From positions 326,001-390,000 of the forward strand of contig NC_061781.1 in assembly GCF_022458985.1 (NCBI RefSeq): a stretch of DNA of 64,000 nt, read 5' to 3'. This stretch comes from Mugil cephalus (taxonomy: Eukaryota > Chordata > Actinopteri > Mugiliformes > Mugilidae). The notes below the pieces were generated by a model. It saw nothing but the letters and a program-made list of their open reading frames with translations. It was not told the origin of the DNA and ran no database searches. Shown here piece after piece: positions 26,222-41,200 of this stretch (position 1 is the first letter of the stretch; each line of letters begins with the position of its first letter). The translations under genes and the position numbers were made by a program.

Positions 26222-26227
26222 TTTATT
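26222..26227 (-). terminator. poly(A) signal of the ColQ-like gene
   Basis: AATAAA on the minus strand lies 42 bp past the TGA at 26270-26272, in the text GCAATAAAATCTAAG. Its closeness supports the early stop being the real end of the gene rather than a missed exon. Confidence 0.6.
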
Positions 26228-26269
26228 GCATGATTCAGATTTTGGAGGGTCTCAGAGAGCAGATGGAGG

Positions 26270-29200
26270 TCAGCGTTCTTCGGAGTTTGGTTGGTGTTGA
26301 GGCACCTCCTGGAGGATGAAGGACAAGAATGTGACAAAGATGATAATGAAGAAGAAGGAGAAAAATAAGAAGGAGAAGAAAGAACCTCTGTGTCCTACAT
26401 AGAAAATAATCTGTCATTTTGTGTCATCACTGCTCTGAAGACAGCACGTTCATTAATGAACTCTATGAAGCCTGACATGAAATAATAAAGAATTCACACA
26501 TAAATATCTAAAAATTCCACTAATGTGAAATAATATTAATGCATATTTAAGATTTTAAATAATCTGAATAAATAGACTGACAGAGATGATTTACTTGTTG
26601 TATCGCATTTTATCAACATATTTTCATGATTTTACTGTAACATGTGTAGAGTATGAAGTAATTATACATTGCTTCAATGAAGTAAATATTCAGATTAAAA
26701 TATTAGCAACAACATTAATTATATTCATATCGTAACCGTTTCATTATTAGAAAAGATTTCCTTCCAGAAAGGTAGTCAATCATTGAAGCTTGAAAAGTTA
26801 CTGACAAGGATGAAATAATTAACATCTTTTTTTTTTTTAGGTAATTATGGATGATGTTAGTGGAGGTCTCAGAAAGTCATGGATTAGAGTATATCTGTGT
26901 ATCCAGCCATTACCAGGATGTTGACCCACTGAGACTCGGCGTAGATGTAAAGAGTTTTTCTGTCTGTTCGCAGCACCATCACGTTTTCTGCCCGAAGCCT
27001 CCTCATCTCCTTTTCATTGTCTGCGATGAAGATCTGGAGAACAACAAGGCAAGATGATTTTACATCTGGAAATGTCAAAAACTTCTTCAACATAAACTAT
27101 ATAAAAACGTCTGCTTTTATATAAATCAAATAACTACCATTTTGTCCTTGAGATCCCCTTCTGTTTTCACAGAGTTACGGAGTCAGGTAAATTTGTTTCA
27201 ACATTTTTTTTTCTTTTTCAAAGCAAAAATTAATTAAACTTTAATTTATTTATTTAATTCTTATTAGTATTATCTTATCTATCAGGGATCTCTACAACTG
27301 AAGATGAAGAGATCCGTGGGGAAATTATTTTTTTTAGGAGATTTACAACAACATACAAAAATTATAAATATATTAAATGTATGTTTACTTGACCGATTGT
27401 CTGAACTGTGTCCATTTGCAGCGGAGTTCGTGAACAGCTGCATGCGACTGGAGGTCCTTGGCTTCCCGAGTCTCCCTGTTGGCCTGGAAGGACGAACACT
27501 GGTGACAACAGGTAATTAAAGGTTACTTTAATAAAGTTATTATGAATATTTAAATATCAGTATCAGCTTAGATTTAAGACTTTAAATAAGCAAAGATTTC
27601 CCTAAATAGGAAATTCACAAAGGCGGCCATTTTGGAAATGGCTGTTACGTACTGCAGGGTAACCAGGTGGCAGATGACAAGAGTCAAATTCAAATGAAAT
27701 GTTTGGGAGTGTTTCCCCCCTTCGTGCAACACAAATAAAACCTTCTTTTTTAGGTTCTGTTTTATTTAAAATCTAGTAATATTAGACTGTCTTATGGCAC
27801 TTCTAGTTCATTTCAGCTTAGTCTGTTGTTTCTCTGTGGTGTTCTTAACCTTTTCTTTAATCGTGTTTGGTTTCCTTTGTTTCATGTATTGCCTTACTTC
27901 ATGTCTCTGTTTTCCCTCCTTTGTTTTGTGATTGGTTTTAGTTCATGCGATTTGAGATTTAATCTATTTAAAGAAATTGTCTCTTGGATTCAGGTTTTGC
28001 TCTCCATTGATCTTTCTTTGTATGCCTGCAGCTCCACACACCTTGTCCATGCAGGCCGGGCTCTCCAGTCAGACCAGCAAATCCTGCTGGACCGGGCTGA
28101 CCCACCTGCCCTGTCGGCCCTCCAGATCCCTTCAGCCCCTGCAAGCAATAATCATTAAATCACTGGATGAGCAAAGATTTCACAAATTTGTCAGTGTTTA
28201 GTAGACTGATGAGATCAAAGTACAATAGTTTGGTTTAAATGAGAGGAGTCATGTTTGGAGATGAACCAACACTGCATTCCAGCATATGAGGAAACCCACC
28301 AACATCTCAGAACTGAAGTGGTTCTCTTTTGAGGAATGAGCTACAATTCCTCCAAGCTGCTGGAGATAACTGATCAGAAGTTACCAGAAACATTTAGTTG
28401 ATGGTAATGCTGCACAAAGAGGTCACAGCAGATACTGGAAACAAGGGTTCACTTACTTACTTTAACAACTCACTGACATATATAATAGTGGTATAAATAA
28501 ATGTGCAAGTATAATATTTCTGTGTCATGTGTTTTATTGGGTTTTCTCTTGTCTACTTTCAGGTCCACCTGCTGATGTTTTGAGTTGTTTTTATGCAGAA
28601 AACTTTTAAGTTTCACTATATTTGTATAAACCTACCACTGTTCCTCTGCCTCCAGGCTTTCCTCTCAATCCTGGCTCCCCTCTCGGCCCAGCATCACCCC
28701 ACTGCCCCGTGTCTCCCTGAAATAAATCAACCTTCAGAGTCCACACCATTCATCTGTTGTATTTTATTCAAAGTGAATGTCTGTTTTACCTTCTCTGCCG
28801 ACATCCCAGTAATGCCACACTCTCCCTGCAGAGACACTTTCACTTTCATTTATATCGGAAATGAGCAGCAACACAAAGAAAAGCATTCCCTCACCTTCTC
28901 TCCACGGACGCCTCTTCTTCCCTTCAGTCCTGTCTCCCCCTGATTGATTGATTGGTTGATAGATTAAAGATCAATAAAAGAAAAAATATAAAGCGGAAGA
29001 GCTGCTTTTTAGAAACCACGGTAGAGAAAACTTACCCTCAATCCTTTACGGCCTTTACTGCCCTACAGACACACAAAGAGTAATAATATGCTGATAATAC
29101 CTTTTAGCTTCAGCCAAACTCCACTCATTTTCACACGATTTTTGTTTTGGAAACTATTAATTATAAATGACAAAAATGATGCAGCGTCTTCTGCAAAGGT

Positions 29201-32200
29201 GCATGAAACAGGAAATGAATGCAGTTCATGCAGTAAAACCCATATTAAATGTCCCCATTGAGGACTTTTTTGTTGTTGTTGTTCACAGTGCATTACTCGG
29301 GGTCAGTGTACAAATGAAAGTGTCATTTGTTTTGAAAGAAGAAAAAATGATAGCTGAAAATGATGGCTCAGTTGAAAACATTTGTGTGGTGAATTTTATT
29401 TGCACCAAATTCTCCCCAAAAAAAGAAAAAGGTGAGGCAAAAATATTTACAGGTCAGGCAGATAACAGACAAACCAAAAACAATAGCAGTTAGCAATAGC
29501 AGCTTCAGGCTGAGCTTACACCAGCAACTAGTAGCCCACGGTGCCACTAGACCAGAACTTCCCATCGACTGAGCAAAACGCCCTTTAAATACCCCTTAGC
29601 CCCTCCCCCGGGCAAACCAATTAACAAATTACAGGGGTATTAAAACATAATGCCGCCAACTGTGGGCAAAAATCTATACTTTAACAATACATTGACGTAC
29701 TGGCACAAAAATACTTTGATACAGTGATTCCCTTATTCCCCCAAAACACAACAAATCACAAAATATTACATGAATAAACCATAATAGTGTAGTCCATGGT
29801 GACATGACCATCAGTCAGGCCACCAAGTGCTATTTACAGCGTGACCCAGAAGTGCCTTGGCTTGGGCTGAGACCCAGAGGCAAATACAGGTGAGCATGAG
29901 CGTTTGTGTGTCTGAGTGTGTGTGTGATGCGTAGGCACCTAGTGTGCACTCTCGGATCCCTACAGCAGGGAAAACAGAGTCCAGTAAATTAACAGTTTGT
30001 GGGTAAGCAGGACCACAAAAAGGGAACATGGTCCCACGTGCACAATGAATGCGCTCAGTGCGTCCCGACACTGGCACGCTCCACAAACACAACACAAGTC
30101 TACCTTGAGGGTCCGGAATGCAATCTCACAGTCGTCGTTCCACACGACAGGGTTCCTCTGGTCCTTTGCCGTCAGGGCTGTCAAAGGGGTGGAAATGGTG
30201 GCGAACTGTGGGACGAACGTCCGGTACCAGCCGGCCAAGCCCAAGAAGGACCTTACCTCCTTCTTCGTGCGAGGGCGTGCGTAGCTGTGGATGGCCTCGA
30301 CCTTGTCCACCTGTGGCCGGACCTCGCCTCGTCCAGGCCAGTAACCCAGGTATTTTGCCTCCTACCTGGCCCACTGGCACTTGGCAAGATTCAGTGTCAG
30401 GCCTGCCTGCTGGATCTGACCAAGAACTTGCCCCAAATGCAGGTGCTGCTCCCAGGTGTCACTGAAGATGACCACGTGTCTGGAACGCAGTGTAGGGGTG
30501 ACTGGCCACTTCCAGTGGTACCTGCCAGTAGCCTTTCCTGAGGTCCAGAGTTGTGATGAACCTGGCCCGACCAATCTTCTCCAGCAGTATGTTGATCCGG
30601 GACATCGGGTAGGCATTGAACTCCAACATCGCATTGAGCTTCAATGTAGTCAATGCAGATGCGGAGTGAGCTATCCTTTTGCACCATGATGACCACCAGG
30701 CTGCACCACTCGAACTGCAAAGGCTCGATCACCCCCAGGCGCTGCATCTCTTACACCTCCTTCACAAGCTTTGCCACCAGTTGTTGTGGAACCCAGTAAG
30801 CCCTCTGGCAAACCCTTTTCTTTCAGGCGGACAACGTGCTCGACCAGGACAGTCTTCCTCGGTTTGGCAGCGAACAACTCAAAGACTTGCTGGAACACCC
30901 AGCTTAGCTGGCTGGATTGGATGGCAGAGAGGTGGTCGAGATCGGGTCCAGCAGACTGGTTGAGGTCGGCTATCGCAGGCTCCTCCCCTTTGCTGTCCAC
31001 CTCAGTCACCAGCAGGGATGCCACGGGACCCTGAACTGGAGCCTCCCTCCCATTTTTCTTGTCTGGGTAATGGATCTCATAGGTCACGGGGCCCATCTTC
31101 CTGAGAACCATGTATGGGCCCTGCCACTTCGCAAGCAGATTGCTCTTGGAGGACAGCAGGAAGAACATGACCTTCTGGCCGGGCTGGAATTCTCTGTGCC
31201 TGGCCTGACTGTTGTACCATGCCTTCTGGCTCTACTGGACTTCACGTAGGTTGACCTCGGCCCTGTCCCGGTACTTTGCCAGCCGGTCCCTTATCTCCAA
31301 CATGAACTGGACCACGCTGCGATCACTAGCAGTGGTTGCAGGATTCTACCAGGCCTTTAGCAGCAGATCCAACGATCCCTGGACCTCCCAGCCATACAAC
31401 AGTTCAAACAGGGAAACAGTCTGGCTCCCAGGATTTCGGATCCTTTTCAAAATGCTGCTGGTGGCGCAACTTCTGCAGGCCCTTTGTGACCCCCTCACAC
31501 AAACTGCTGTCCAGGGCTGAAAAGGGTTCTGGATCCGGCCAATTTTCCTGCCCTGGGATGGGTGTTTCCTCTGCCCTGGCCTGGGCACGGGTTATCACCT
31601 GACCAGACAACCCCCTCCCACAGTTACTGTCTTTTAGCTCCGCTTCCAGCAGCACATCCAGAAGTACAACTGCCATGGACCGGAACTGTTTGCGATACAT
31701 CTCCGTTGAGAAATCAAACTTGATCAGGAGTGCTGCCTTCAAGTAAGACTGGGCCCTCTCCTCGTCCATTGCCGTGTAAGCCTCCAGTGCCTTCCCAAAG
31801 AGGAGCGGCACCAGGCGACCCGCCCACTCACACTCTGGCCAACCCCACGTCATGGCAATCCGCTCAAAGCCAAGCAGGTAATTTTCAATGTATTCTACTG
31901 TGGGATTTTGGGGCCCACGGAGGGCCGGCTCTCTGGCCTAGGAGGTTCTGCTCCGCTGCTCCTCCCAATCCTTGGTTCCTCCAAGGGTGAACTGCAGAGT
32001 AGGCAAGTCCAACCTAAGGCTCATCATCGACCCCTCAGATGATGCTGCCACCGGCTGACCCAGTTGCGGTGCTGCCAACGCCGCAGCTCCTTTGACCTCA
32101 TCCTCTGTGGCCCAGGCTCCCTCACCTACAGCTTTGTCCTGAGCTGCTTCCTGCTTGTGTGAACCGTGTGCATCCCCATCGACTGGCCATCCCACTTCTT

Positions 32201-35200
32201 ACACCAAACGGGTTCGTTTTGAAATAAGAAAAAATGATGGCTGAAAATGATGGCTCAGTTCAAAACATTTGTGTGGTGAATTTTATTTACACCAAATTCC
32301 CCAAAAAAGAAAAAGATGAGGCAAAAACAGGTCAGGCAGATGACAGACAAACCAAAACAAAAACAAAGCTTATTTACTTACTTAACCTGTGAACCTGTGA
32401 ACATCGCGACACTGTGGCTACCTACGTGTAAGCTAGCTGCTCAAGTGTGAATGGGACAGAGGCCAGCGCTGCTACCGGGAAAGTAGAAATCTCTGTGGTG
32501 GAAAGGAGACTGGAGTAAATGGATAAAGGAAGGACTGTGTGGCACAACAGAAAGACATTAATGCACATACGCAGAAACTCATTGCTGAAGGAACATTGTC
32601 AGAATGATGCTGTTCGGAAACATTGGACCATTTGAAGAAAATACATAGTAATGGAGTTCATACACGGAAATGTTTGAGTATTTTAACAAATTTAACAAAA
32701 TCAAAGCTGGTGTTATTGTATCAACATTTTGTATGTGCATGTTATGGGAGGAAAAATATTCAACTGACTGCACAGTCCAGTGCAACCTGCCAAGCCAGGA
32801 GACAAGTCCTATGATGAAATAGTGACAATATTAAAGGATCACTATTCACTGAAGCCACTGATCATTGCAGAGAGATTCAGATTCCATAAAAGGAACCAGA
32901 AAGAGGTTGAATCTGTTTCACAATTTGTAGCTGTACTGAAACAGGACTTTCACTCAGTGACATCATACGTGACTGGCTGGGGTGCGGTCTACGCAGTGAG
33001 GATATTCAGAAACAGGTACTGACTGAAGCTAACCTGAGACTGGATAAAGCCACTGAGATCAGCACATCAATGGAGATGGCTGCCTGAAAAACACAGCAGC
33101 AAGTGCATCAACCCACGTGCATAAGGTGTCTGCTGAATCCAGCAAAAAAGCAGTACCTGGACAGCTGTGCTACTGTTGTGGGAACACCAGAGTGTTGGTG
33201 TAGGGACTTAGACTATAGGAATTGTGGTAAGAAAGGCCACATCGAACGTGCCTGTAGAAACAAGAAGACTTAGACACACAAACTGTTCAATGAGAAAAAG
33301 AGAGGTGGCTTTCACAGAAATAAAAAGGAACCAGTGAATAAGAAGGAACATGAACAGGATGAGCAGAGTGATTGTGAGTCTGATGAAGATACCGTACATG
33401 TTTTATCTGTCATGGACAACCATTATGATGGATATTGGGTCAACAACTACTTGAGAATAAACCAGTGTGGATGCAGTGTGGATGCATGGTATCAGAAGTT
33501 GTGTACAAAGAGAAACTGCAACACCTTGCTCTCTGAGAGACCAACCTGAAGTTAAGGACATACACTGGTGAGCCTGTCCCAGTGTTAGGAGCTGTGAATG
33601 TGACAGTGGAATACAACAAAGAAAAGAGACTCTTCCACTTATGTATCATCTCAGGAAACTGTCCATTTCTGTTAGGTCGCCGGTGGCTTAAAAAAAATCA
33701 AGCTGGAACCTGTTCTGGAACCTGTAAGCACAAGTGAATAGGCTACACCCATTGTCATGAAAAAGGACAGAACTCCAGGAATCTGCCGAAGGCCAGCTGG
33801 GTAGAAGGTAGAGGGCATGAGAAACAAGATATACAAACTTGTGTCATAGATCCATATATCAAGCTGAAGGAAACACGTAGGATCTAATAATACAACATAT
33901 GCTGATGAATGATCTTATGTGACAGTTTGAGAGTATAAGAGGGGTCATGGGCAGGTTGGTGAACTGTTCATCTAGGTAGGAGTGGACAACTGCAAGCCAT
34001 GAAGACTGGGGCAGATGTAGTTTATGGAGATCCACAGGTCTGATACACGGCACTCCAGCCCATGAAGACTGGGTTGAGGCCACGACAGCAGATGTAGCTT
34101 AGAATTCCACAGCTCAGATATGCAGCACTCGAAGGCTCTACCTCCATTTTACTTTTAGAAGCTCTAGGAACCACAAGTTCCAGACAGTAATAAGTTACAA
34201 TAATCCAGCCTGGTTTTTCAGCATCACTCTGAGAAAGGATGTTCCTAATTTTGACAATATTACGCAGGTGAAAGAAAGCAGTCCTGGTCACTTGCTTTAT
34301 TTGAGAATTTAAAGATATATCCTCGTCAAATATAACACCAAGGTTTGTCACAGTAGTACTGGAGGCCACGGTAATGTCATCCAACGAAACCAGGGGATCA
34401 GATAATGAATCTCTGTGATGTTTAGGGTAGTAAGTAGAAAATTACAAGTCTTTAAGGCTTCATCTGGTTTCATGGATAAATATAGCTGGATATCATCTGT
34501 GAAGCAATGCCATGCTTTCTAATAATATTGCCTAAGGGAAGCATGTATAATGTGAATAATATTGGTCCTAGCACAGAACGCTGAGGGACTCCATACTTAC
34601 TTTGGTATATACAGAAGAATCATTGTTTACATGGACAAACTGAAATCTATCAGACAGATATGATTCACAAATAGTGTCAAATGCAGCACTAAGATCTAGC
34701 AGGACAAGTATAGAGACAAGTCCATCGTCTCAAGTCATCATCAGTATCTCTTTGGCAGGAAATTCATGCTACTGACAGACCAGCGACCTCCATCTTTGGT
34801 CCTCACAATGGCACTCCATCACTGGCAGCCAGCTGTATGCAGCGAGTGGCTCTCCTGTTATCTGCCCACCAGTATGAGATCAAGTATAGGAAGTCAGACC
34901 AACATCAGAATGCTGACAGGCTCTCAAGACTCCCTTTGCCTGTCACACACTGAGCCCACACGAGCCGAGATATTTTACTTCAAGGATGTGACGGCTGCCC
35001 CAATCACCTCAGCTCACATGAATTAACACACACTCACTGACCTAGTCTTGTCTGAGGTTCTGGATATCATCACTTGGGGAAGAAGAGGAGGAGAGATGAC
35101 ACCCAGCTTTAAGCCTTACCTGGTGAGACAAGATGAGCTTTCAGTCCAGTCTGGATGCTTATTATGGGGCTACCGTGTCATCATTCCACCACCCCTAAGA

Positions 35201-38200
35201 GAGCTGCTTGCTGAGCTGCATACTGGACACTGTGGTGTGGTGCGGATAAAAGAAATATTACGCAACTATTTCTGGTGGGACTGGATGCTGCTATAGAGGA
35301 GAAAGCAGGGTCCTGCTCTGACTGCCAGAAATTGAGAAACCTCCCACAGCTGGCACCATTACATCTGTGGGACTAGCCTAAAAAACCGTGTGAAAAAGTC
35401 CACATAGACTTTGCTGGACTGCTGGAGAACTGCATGTTCTTAGTGGTAATTGAAGCTCATAGCAAATGGCCCAAGGTTGCTGTGATAAAGAGCACCTCTT
35501 CAGAGAAAACCATCGAAGAGCTAAGGTCTATCTTCAGCCTTTGGTCTACCACAACAACTTGTCAGTGATAACGGCCCACAGCTAGTGTCTGAAGAGTTCA
35601 AGACACTTATGGAAGAGAGCACATCAAGTCTGCGCCTTATCACCCAGCTACAAACGGGCTCGCTGAAAGATTTGCACAAACTATGAAGGAAGCTTTGAAG
35701 TCCTCTCAAAGCACACGGTCACTCTGTTGCCTCAGTGCATTTGTTGTCATATAGAAATACACCTCGTGCTACAACAAAGTTGTCCCCTGCTTCGTCTATG
35801 CTCAAGTGACAGCTCCGCACTCAATCTTAGGAGACCACAGAAGACTAAAGGGGTTGTTCATCTTCAAGAGAGAGCTCAAATGGCAAGATGAGCAAAAGCA
35901 AAGTGCTGAAGATTTACAGCTGGAGATAAGATCCTAGCCCAGAACTACACCAGTGGTGTTAAGTGGACACCTACAACAGTTGTGGCAAAAACAGGTCCTG
36001 TTTCGTACACAGTGGAAACCAGTGATCATCTTATCTGGCGAACACACGTCGATCAATTGCTTCACACTTATGGTTCCTGTGATGACTCATCTCAGGGACC
36101 ATCTCTTGTTTCCAAGCTGGAGATCCATCAGGAGCAACATCAATTCAGGAACCTTCAGGAATGGACAGTGTTGCAGGCACACCTAGCCTGCTCAGGTGCT
36201 GATGCCTGGCATCACTCCCAGCCCAGGATTCATACTGTATTAAATGTAGTTTATTTGTAGCTTTGGAGGCGAGGCTCCCTGAATTGGAAGCACAGCTCCG
36301 CACCATGCAAAAACCAATAGATAGCCAGCGCCCTGTAGTCGGTGGCATAGCATAGCTCAGCTCCTGCTAGCTGTCCCCCTGCACCACCTGAGCAGTCGGG
36401 AAACTAGGGTGGCTGAGTGACGGTATGAAGGAGGCATAATCTTACTCAGCCCACGGTGCACTACCAACCTCTTCACGTTGCAAACAGATTTACCCCACTC
36501 GGCGACACACCCGCTGAGAAACCAACTCTGGTAATTTTCGACTCTATTTTGCGGAACGTGAAGTTAGAGAAACCAGCGACCACACTCTGGCCCCTGCATT
36601 CCAGGGGCCAGAGTGGGTGGCACCAAATCTTATCTCAAACTGCTGGCTAAGGCTAAGTATGGTACGATTGTTATTCACGTCGGCAGTAATGACCAACGGT
36701 TATGCCAAACCATGACAACCCAGAGTTCAGCCCAGGAGGCAGAGCTGCAGTCTTACATGCTTCTCTGCAGCATCTCTAGTACTGTCTCACACCCATAACT
36801 CCTCAAACTCCATAGATGTGCTGTCTCCATCCAGATCTTTTAAATTGAAAAATAACAATAGAGGGGTTATTCATATGAACCCTATACAAATCAACACAAA
36901 TTCACTAGTACAACAGAACAATAAGAAAATTAAATGTGGTCTTTTAAATGTCAGATCTCTCTCGTCTAAATCTCTTTTAGTGACTGATCTCATAACTGAT
37001 CACCAGATTTGACAGAAACGTGGCTGCAGGATCAGTTTTAATGAGTCCACGCCACCCAGTCATAGTAACTATCACATTCCATGAGACACAGGCCGAGGAG
37101 GAGGAGTGGCAGCAATCTTCCACTCTGATTTATGTATTAATCCTAGACCTAAGCAAAGATTTAATTCGTTTGAAAGCCTTACTCTTAGTCTTGCTCATCC
37201 AGACTGGAAAACACAAAAAACAATTCTCTTGGTTGTGGTATATTGCCCACCTGCTCCTTACTCTGAATTTTTAGCTGAATTCTCTGAGTTTCTGTGTGAT
37301 TTAGTGCTTAGAACAGAAAAAGTCATTATAGTAGGTGATTTTAACATCCATGTTGATGTTGGCAGTGACAGTCTTAGCTCTTCATTTATGCCATTATTAC
37401 ACTCAGTTGGCTTTTCTTTTTTGTAAATGGTTCAACTCACTGTTTCAATCACACCCTAGATCTTGTACTAACATATGGCATAGAAACTGAAGGTCTAACA
37501 ATATATTCTCATAACCCTCTTTTGTCTGATCATTTCCTTGTAATATTTAAATTTACTATAAGAGATTATACTGAAATTGGAAAGATGTTTTGTTATGGTA
37601 GGCACTTATCTGATGATGATGTAACTAGATATAAGGAATTAATTCCTTCCTCCTAATTCCTTATTACTCTTCATTAATAGAAGAAAACAAGAACAACCCC
37701 AGATTTCTTTTCAACACTTTAGCCAGGCTGACAGAGTCAGAGCTCTGTTGAGTCATCTTTTCCTTCAGCCCTCAGCAGTAATGACTTCATGAGCTTCTTC
37801 ACTAATAAAATTGTTGCCATTAGAGATAAAATTCATAGCATCCTTCGAGCTGTCAAAGATGTAAGTACAGTGACATTAGAAACCTCTGTAGGACCTAGTC
37901 AGTACTTGGATACATTCGTTGTAATTGATCTTCCAGAGCTCACTTCAGTTATTACAGCATCTAAACCATTAATTTGTTTTCTAGACCCCATCCCGACTAA
38001 ATCACTCAAGGAGGTTTTTCCATTAATTAATACCTCAATATTAAGTCAGATAAATTTACCCACCTTGACCCAGATGTTTTAGCCAATTTCCAACCTTTCT
38101 TTTATTTCTAAAATTTTGGAAAGGGTTGTTGCCGAACAGCTGTGTGATCATTTTAACAGGAACGGTTTGTTAGAAGAATTTCAGTCAGGTTTTAGAGCAC

Positions 38201-41200
38201 ATCAAAGTACAGAAACAGCTCTGATTAAAGTTACCAATGAGCTCCTCATGGCTTCAGATGATGGACTTGTCTCTGTACTTGTCCTGTTAGATCTCAGTGC
38301 TGCATTTGACAATACTGATCACAGTATTCTACTACAGAGACTTGAAAGTGTGATCAAGATTACAGGAATTGCATTAGACTGGTTTGAATCATATCTGTCA
38401 GACAGATTTCAGTTTGTCCATATTAACAATTCTTCTATATATACCAAAGTAAGCTATGGAGTTCTGTGCTAGGGCCAGTGTTATTCATATTATACATGCT
38501 TCCCTTAGGCAGTATTATTAGAAAGCATGTCATAAACTTCCATTGCTATGCAGATGATACCCAGCTATATTTATCCATGAAACCAGATGAAACTAATCAG
38601 CTGGTTAAAACTCAAAGCCTGCCTTAAAGACATAAAGTCTTGGATGACCTGTAATTTTCTACTTTTAAACTCAGACAAAACAGAAGTCATTGTATTTGAC
38701 CCTAAACATGTCAGAGATTCATTATCTAATCACCTAGTTTCGTTGGATGGCATCACTATGGCCTCCAGTACTACTGTGAAAAACCTTGGTACTATATTTG
38801 ACAAGGATATTTCCTTTAATTCTTACATAAAGCAGGTGACCAGGACTGCTTTCTTTCACCTGCGTAATATCATCAAAATTAGGAACAACCCTTCTCAGAG
38901 TGATGTGGAAAAACTAGCTCATGCATTTGTGTCTTCCAGGCTGGATTATTGTAATTCATTACTTTCTGGCTGTCCAAATAGCTCTTTAAAAAGCCTCCAA
39001 TTGATTCAAAATGCTGCAGCAAGAGCACTGACAGGAATTAGAAAGAAAGATCATATTACCCTAGTTTCAGCTTCTCTTCATTGGCTCCCTATAAAATCTA
39101 GATTTGAATTTAAAATCCTCCTCCTTACATACAAGGCCTTGAAAGGCTCCATCATATATGAAAGACCTCATAGTACCATATTGTCCCAACAGATCACTAC
39201 GATCTCCAAGTGCAGGTCTACTAGTGGTTCCTAGAGTTTCTAGGAAGAGAAAAAGAAGTAGAATGGGAGGTAGAGCCTTCAGCTATCAGGCTCCTCTCCT
39301 GTGGAACCAGCTCCCAGTTTGGATTCAGGAGGCAGACACCATCTCTACTTTTAAGGTCAGGCTTAAGACTTTCCTTTTTGAAAAAGCTTATAGTTAGGGC
39401 TGGACTTAACCATCCCTCACCTATGCTGCTATAGGCCTAGGCTGCAGGGGGATGATGCACTCTCCTCTCTCTTCTGTCTTCTGTCCTTAATATCTCATAA
39501 TTTATTTTCTATTACTAACCACTGTGTCTCACTCTCTCCTCTCCCCCTCCATCGTCTTGTGAGAGTCTCTGGTCTGGAGTACTGAATATCTGACCTGTGG
39601 AGTTCTAAGCTACATCTGCTGCCGTGGCCTCATCAACCAACCCATTCTTCATGGCCTGGAGTGCTGTGGAGCTCCATAAACTACATTTGCCCCAGTCTTC
39701 ATGTCCTCTTCCAGTTGTCCACTCCTACCAGATGAACAATTCACTAACCTGCCCATGATTCCTGTTATACTCACAAACTGTGACATAAGATCATCAGCTA
39801 TGTGTTATATTATTAGATTCTACATGCTTCCTTCAGCTTGATATATGTATCTATGACAGAAGTTTGTTTATCTGTTTCTCCTGTTCTTCTTTTCTCTCTA
39901 TCTTCTCTGTTTCTACCTGGCTGGCCTTTGGCAGATGGGTCCCTCCATATGAGCTGGCTTCTGCTCAAAGTTTCTTCCTGTTAAAAGGGAGTTTTTCCTT
40001 GCCACTGTCGCCCTCAGGCTTGCTCTGGAGGTTGCAGGCCGGTTTTTGTAAAGCGTCTTGAGACAATTTGTATTGTTATTGGCGCTATATAAATAAAACT
40101 GAATTGAACTGAATTGAATTCAGTCCTAACCAAGAGACATTTTGATTGACTTATCCACAGGTCGCACTTACCCCAGAAGAAACAGACGACGTCCTGACAG
40201 ACTGTTATTGTAGTATAGCGACTAACCCATACAGTGGGGCAGAATAACCTCCAGGGTTCAGTCTCGATTGATGTAGTACCCTCTCTCTGTAGTTAAGGCA
40301 AAAGTTCTATAGCCATAACATCAGGGCAGGAATTTCATGAGGGCCCACAAGGGCCATGGCCCTGGTGCTTTCTCAATTTGGCCTTGTGACCTTGAAAAAA
40401 ATAAATGCCTTAAGGCCACTGATGCCCTGCAGTTTTGTGGTTTTGTAGTCTGCCTCTTGACTGTCAACAGGTTTTAACACCACCAGCATCTATGAGAAAA
40501 TATGTCTTTTGACAATGCTCTGAATTCTTATTGGACAACTCATCAGTGGTGGATCTGATTCGAGCCTGGCATGAACTGCTCTGATGGGCTATAATAATAG
40601 ATTGACACGATCTATCATCAACCAACCAGGAGACTTAATCAGACGCATGCCTCACCCACTTGTGTCCGCATCTGTGAATTTTCACTGAAGAGAGAGGAAA
40701 AGTTTACTGAGGTAAGACTGTGTTATAAATTAACAAAGGAATAAGCTCCGCTCGTTGTGATAGGATTTTATCGCTTGGCTTAACGTGGCTTCAATTGAAC
40801 AGGAATACTGTGTAGACCTGGGTTTTTCGTTCTGATGTTTATGATTTTGTCACTCAACGGTCTGACAGACTGTATCATCGTAGAAGCTTCAGCTCAACAA
40901 TAAGTTTTGGTCTACTCCAATTGAGACTGATCTCTGAAGGGCAGAGATTTGTGTTCATTTTTTTCAATCAAACAAATCAAATGCATTACATTATCGATGA
41001 TTAATGGAAGTGCATAGGTGAACGTCATGTTCGGGAAATTGCACTGATCGGGGAATACATATGCAACTGTGTTTATACAGCTTGTAACCTATAACGATAT
41101 CCCACACTTTCTTAACGATCATGGCCGCAGCCTGCATCCGAGGAGATTTGGCTGCACATACAGCATCACAGTGATTTATTCCAATATTGGCAGCCTTTTT

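Noticed and set aside
26146-26337. Longer alternative end of the ColQ-like protein in another frame ([16 protein letters not shown]...)
   Set aside because: It needs a phase that the preceding exon does not offer; the phase-0 reading stops after 12 codons next to a poly(A) signal.
27130-27175. Possible 23-bp micro-exon (EGDLKDKM) in the ColQ-like gene
   Set aside because: Inserting it between the exons at 27389-27483 and 26914-27033 creates a stop at the join.
27421-27510. Plus-strand exon with TTGCAG acceptor and ACAACAG|GTAATT donor
   Set aside because: The opposite strand gives an in-phase collagen exon (Gly-X-Y then C-x-C) that fits its neighbours; the plus reading has no partner exons.
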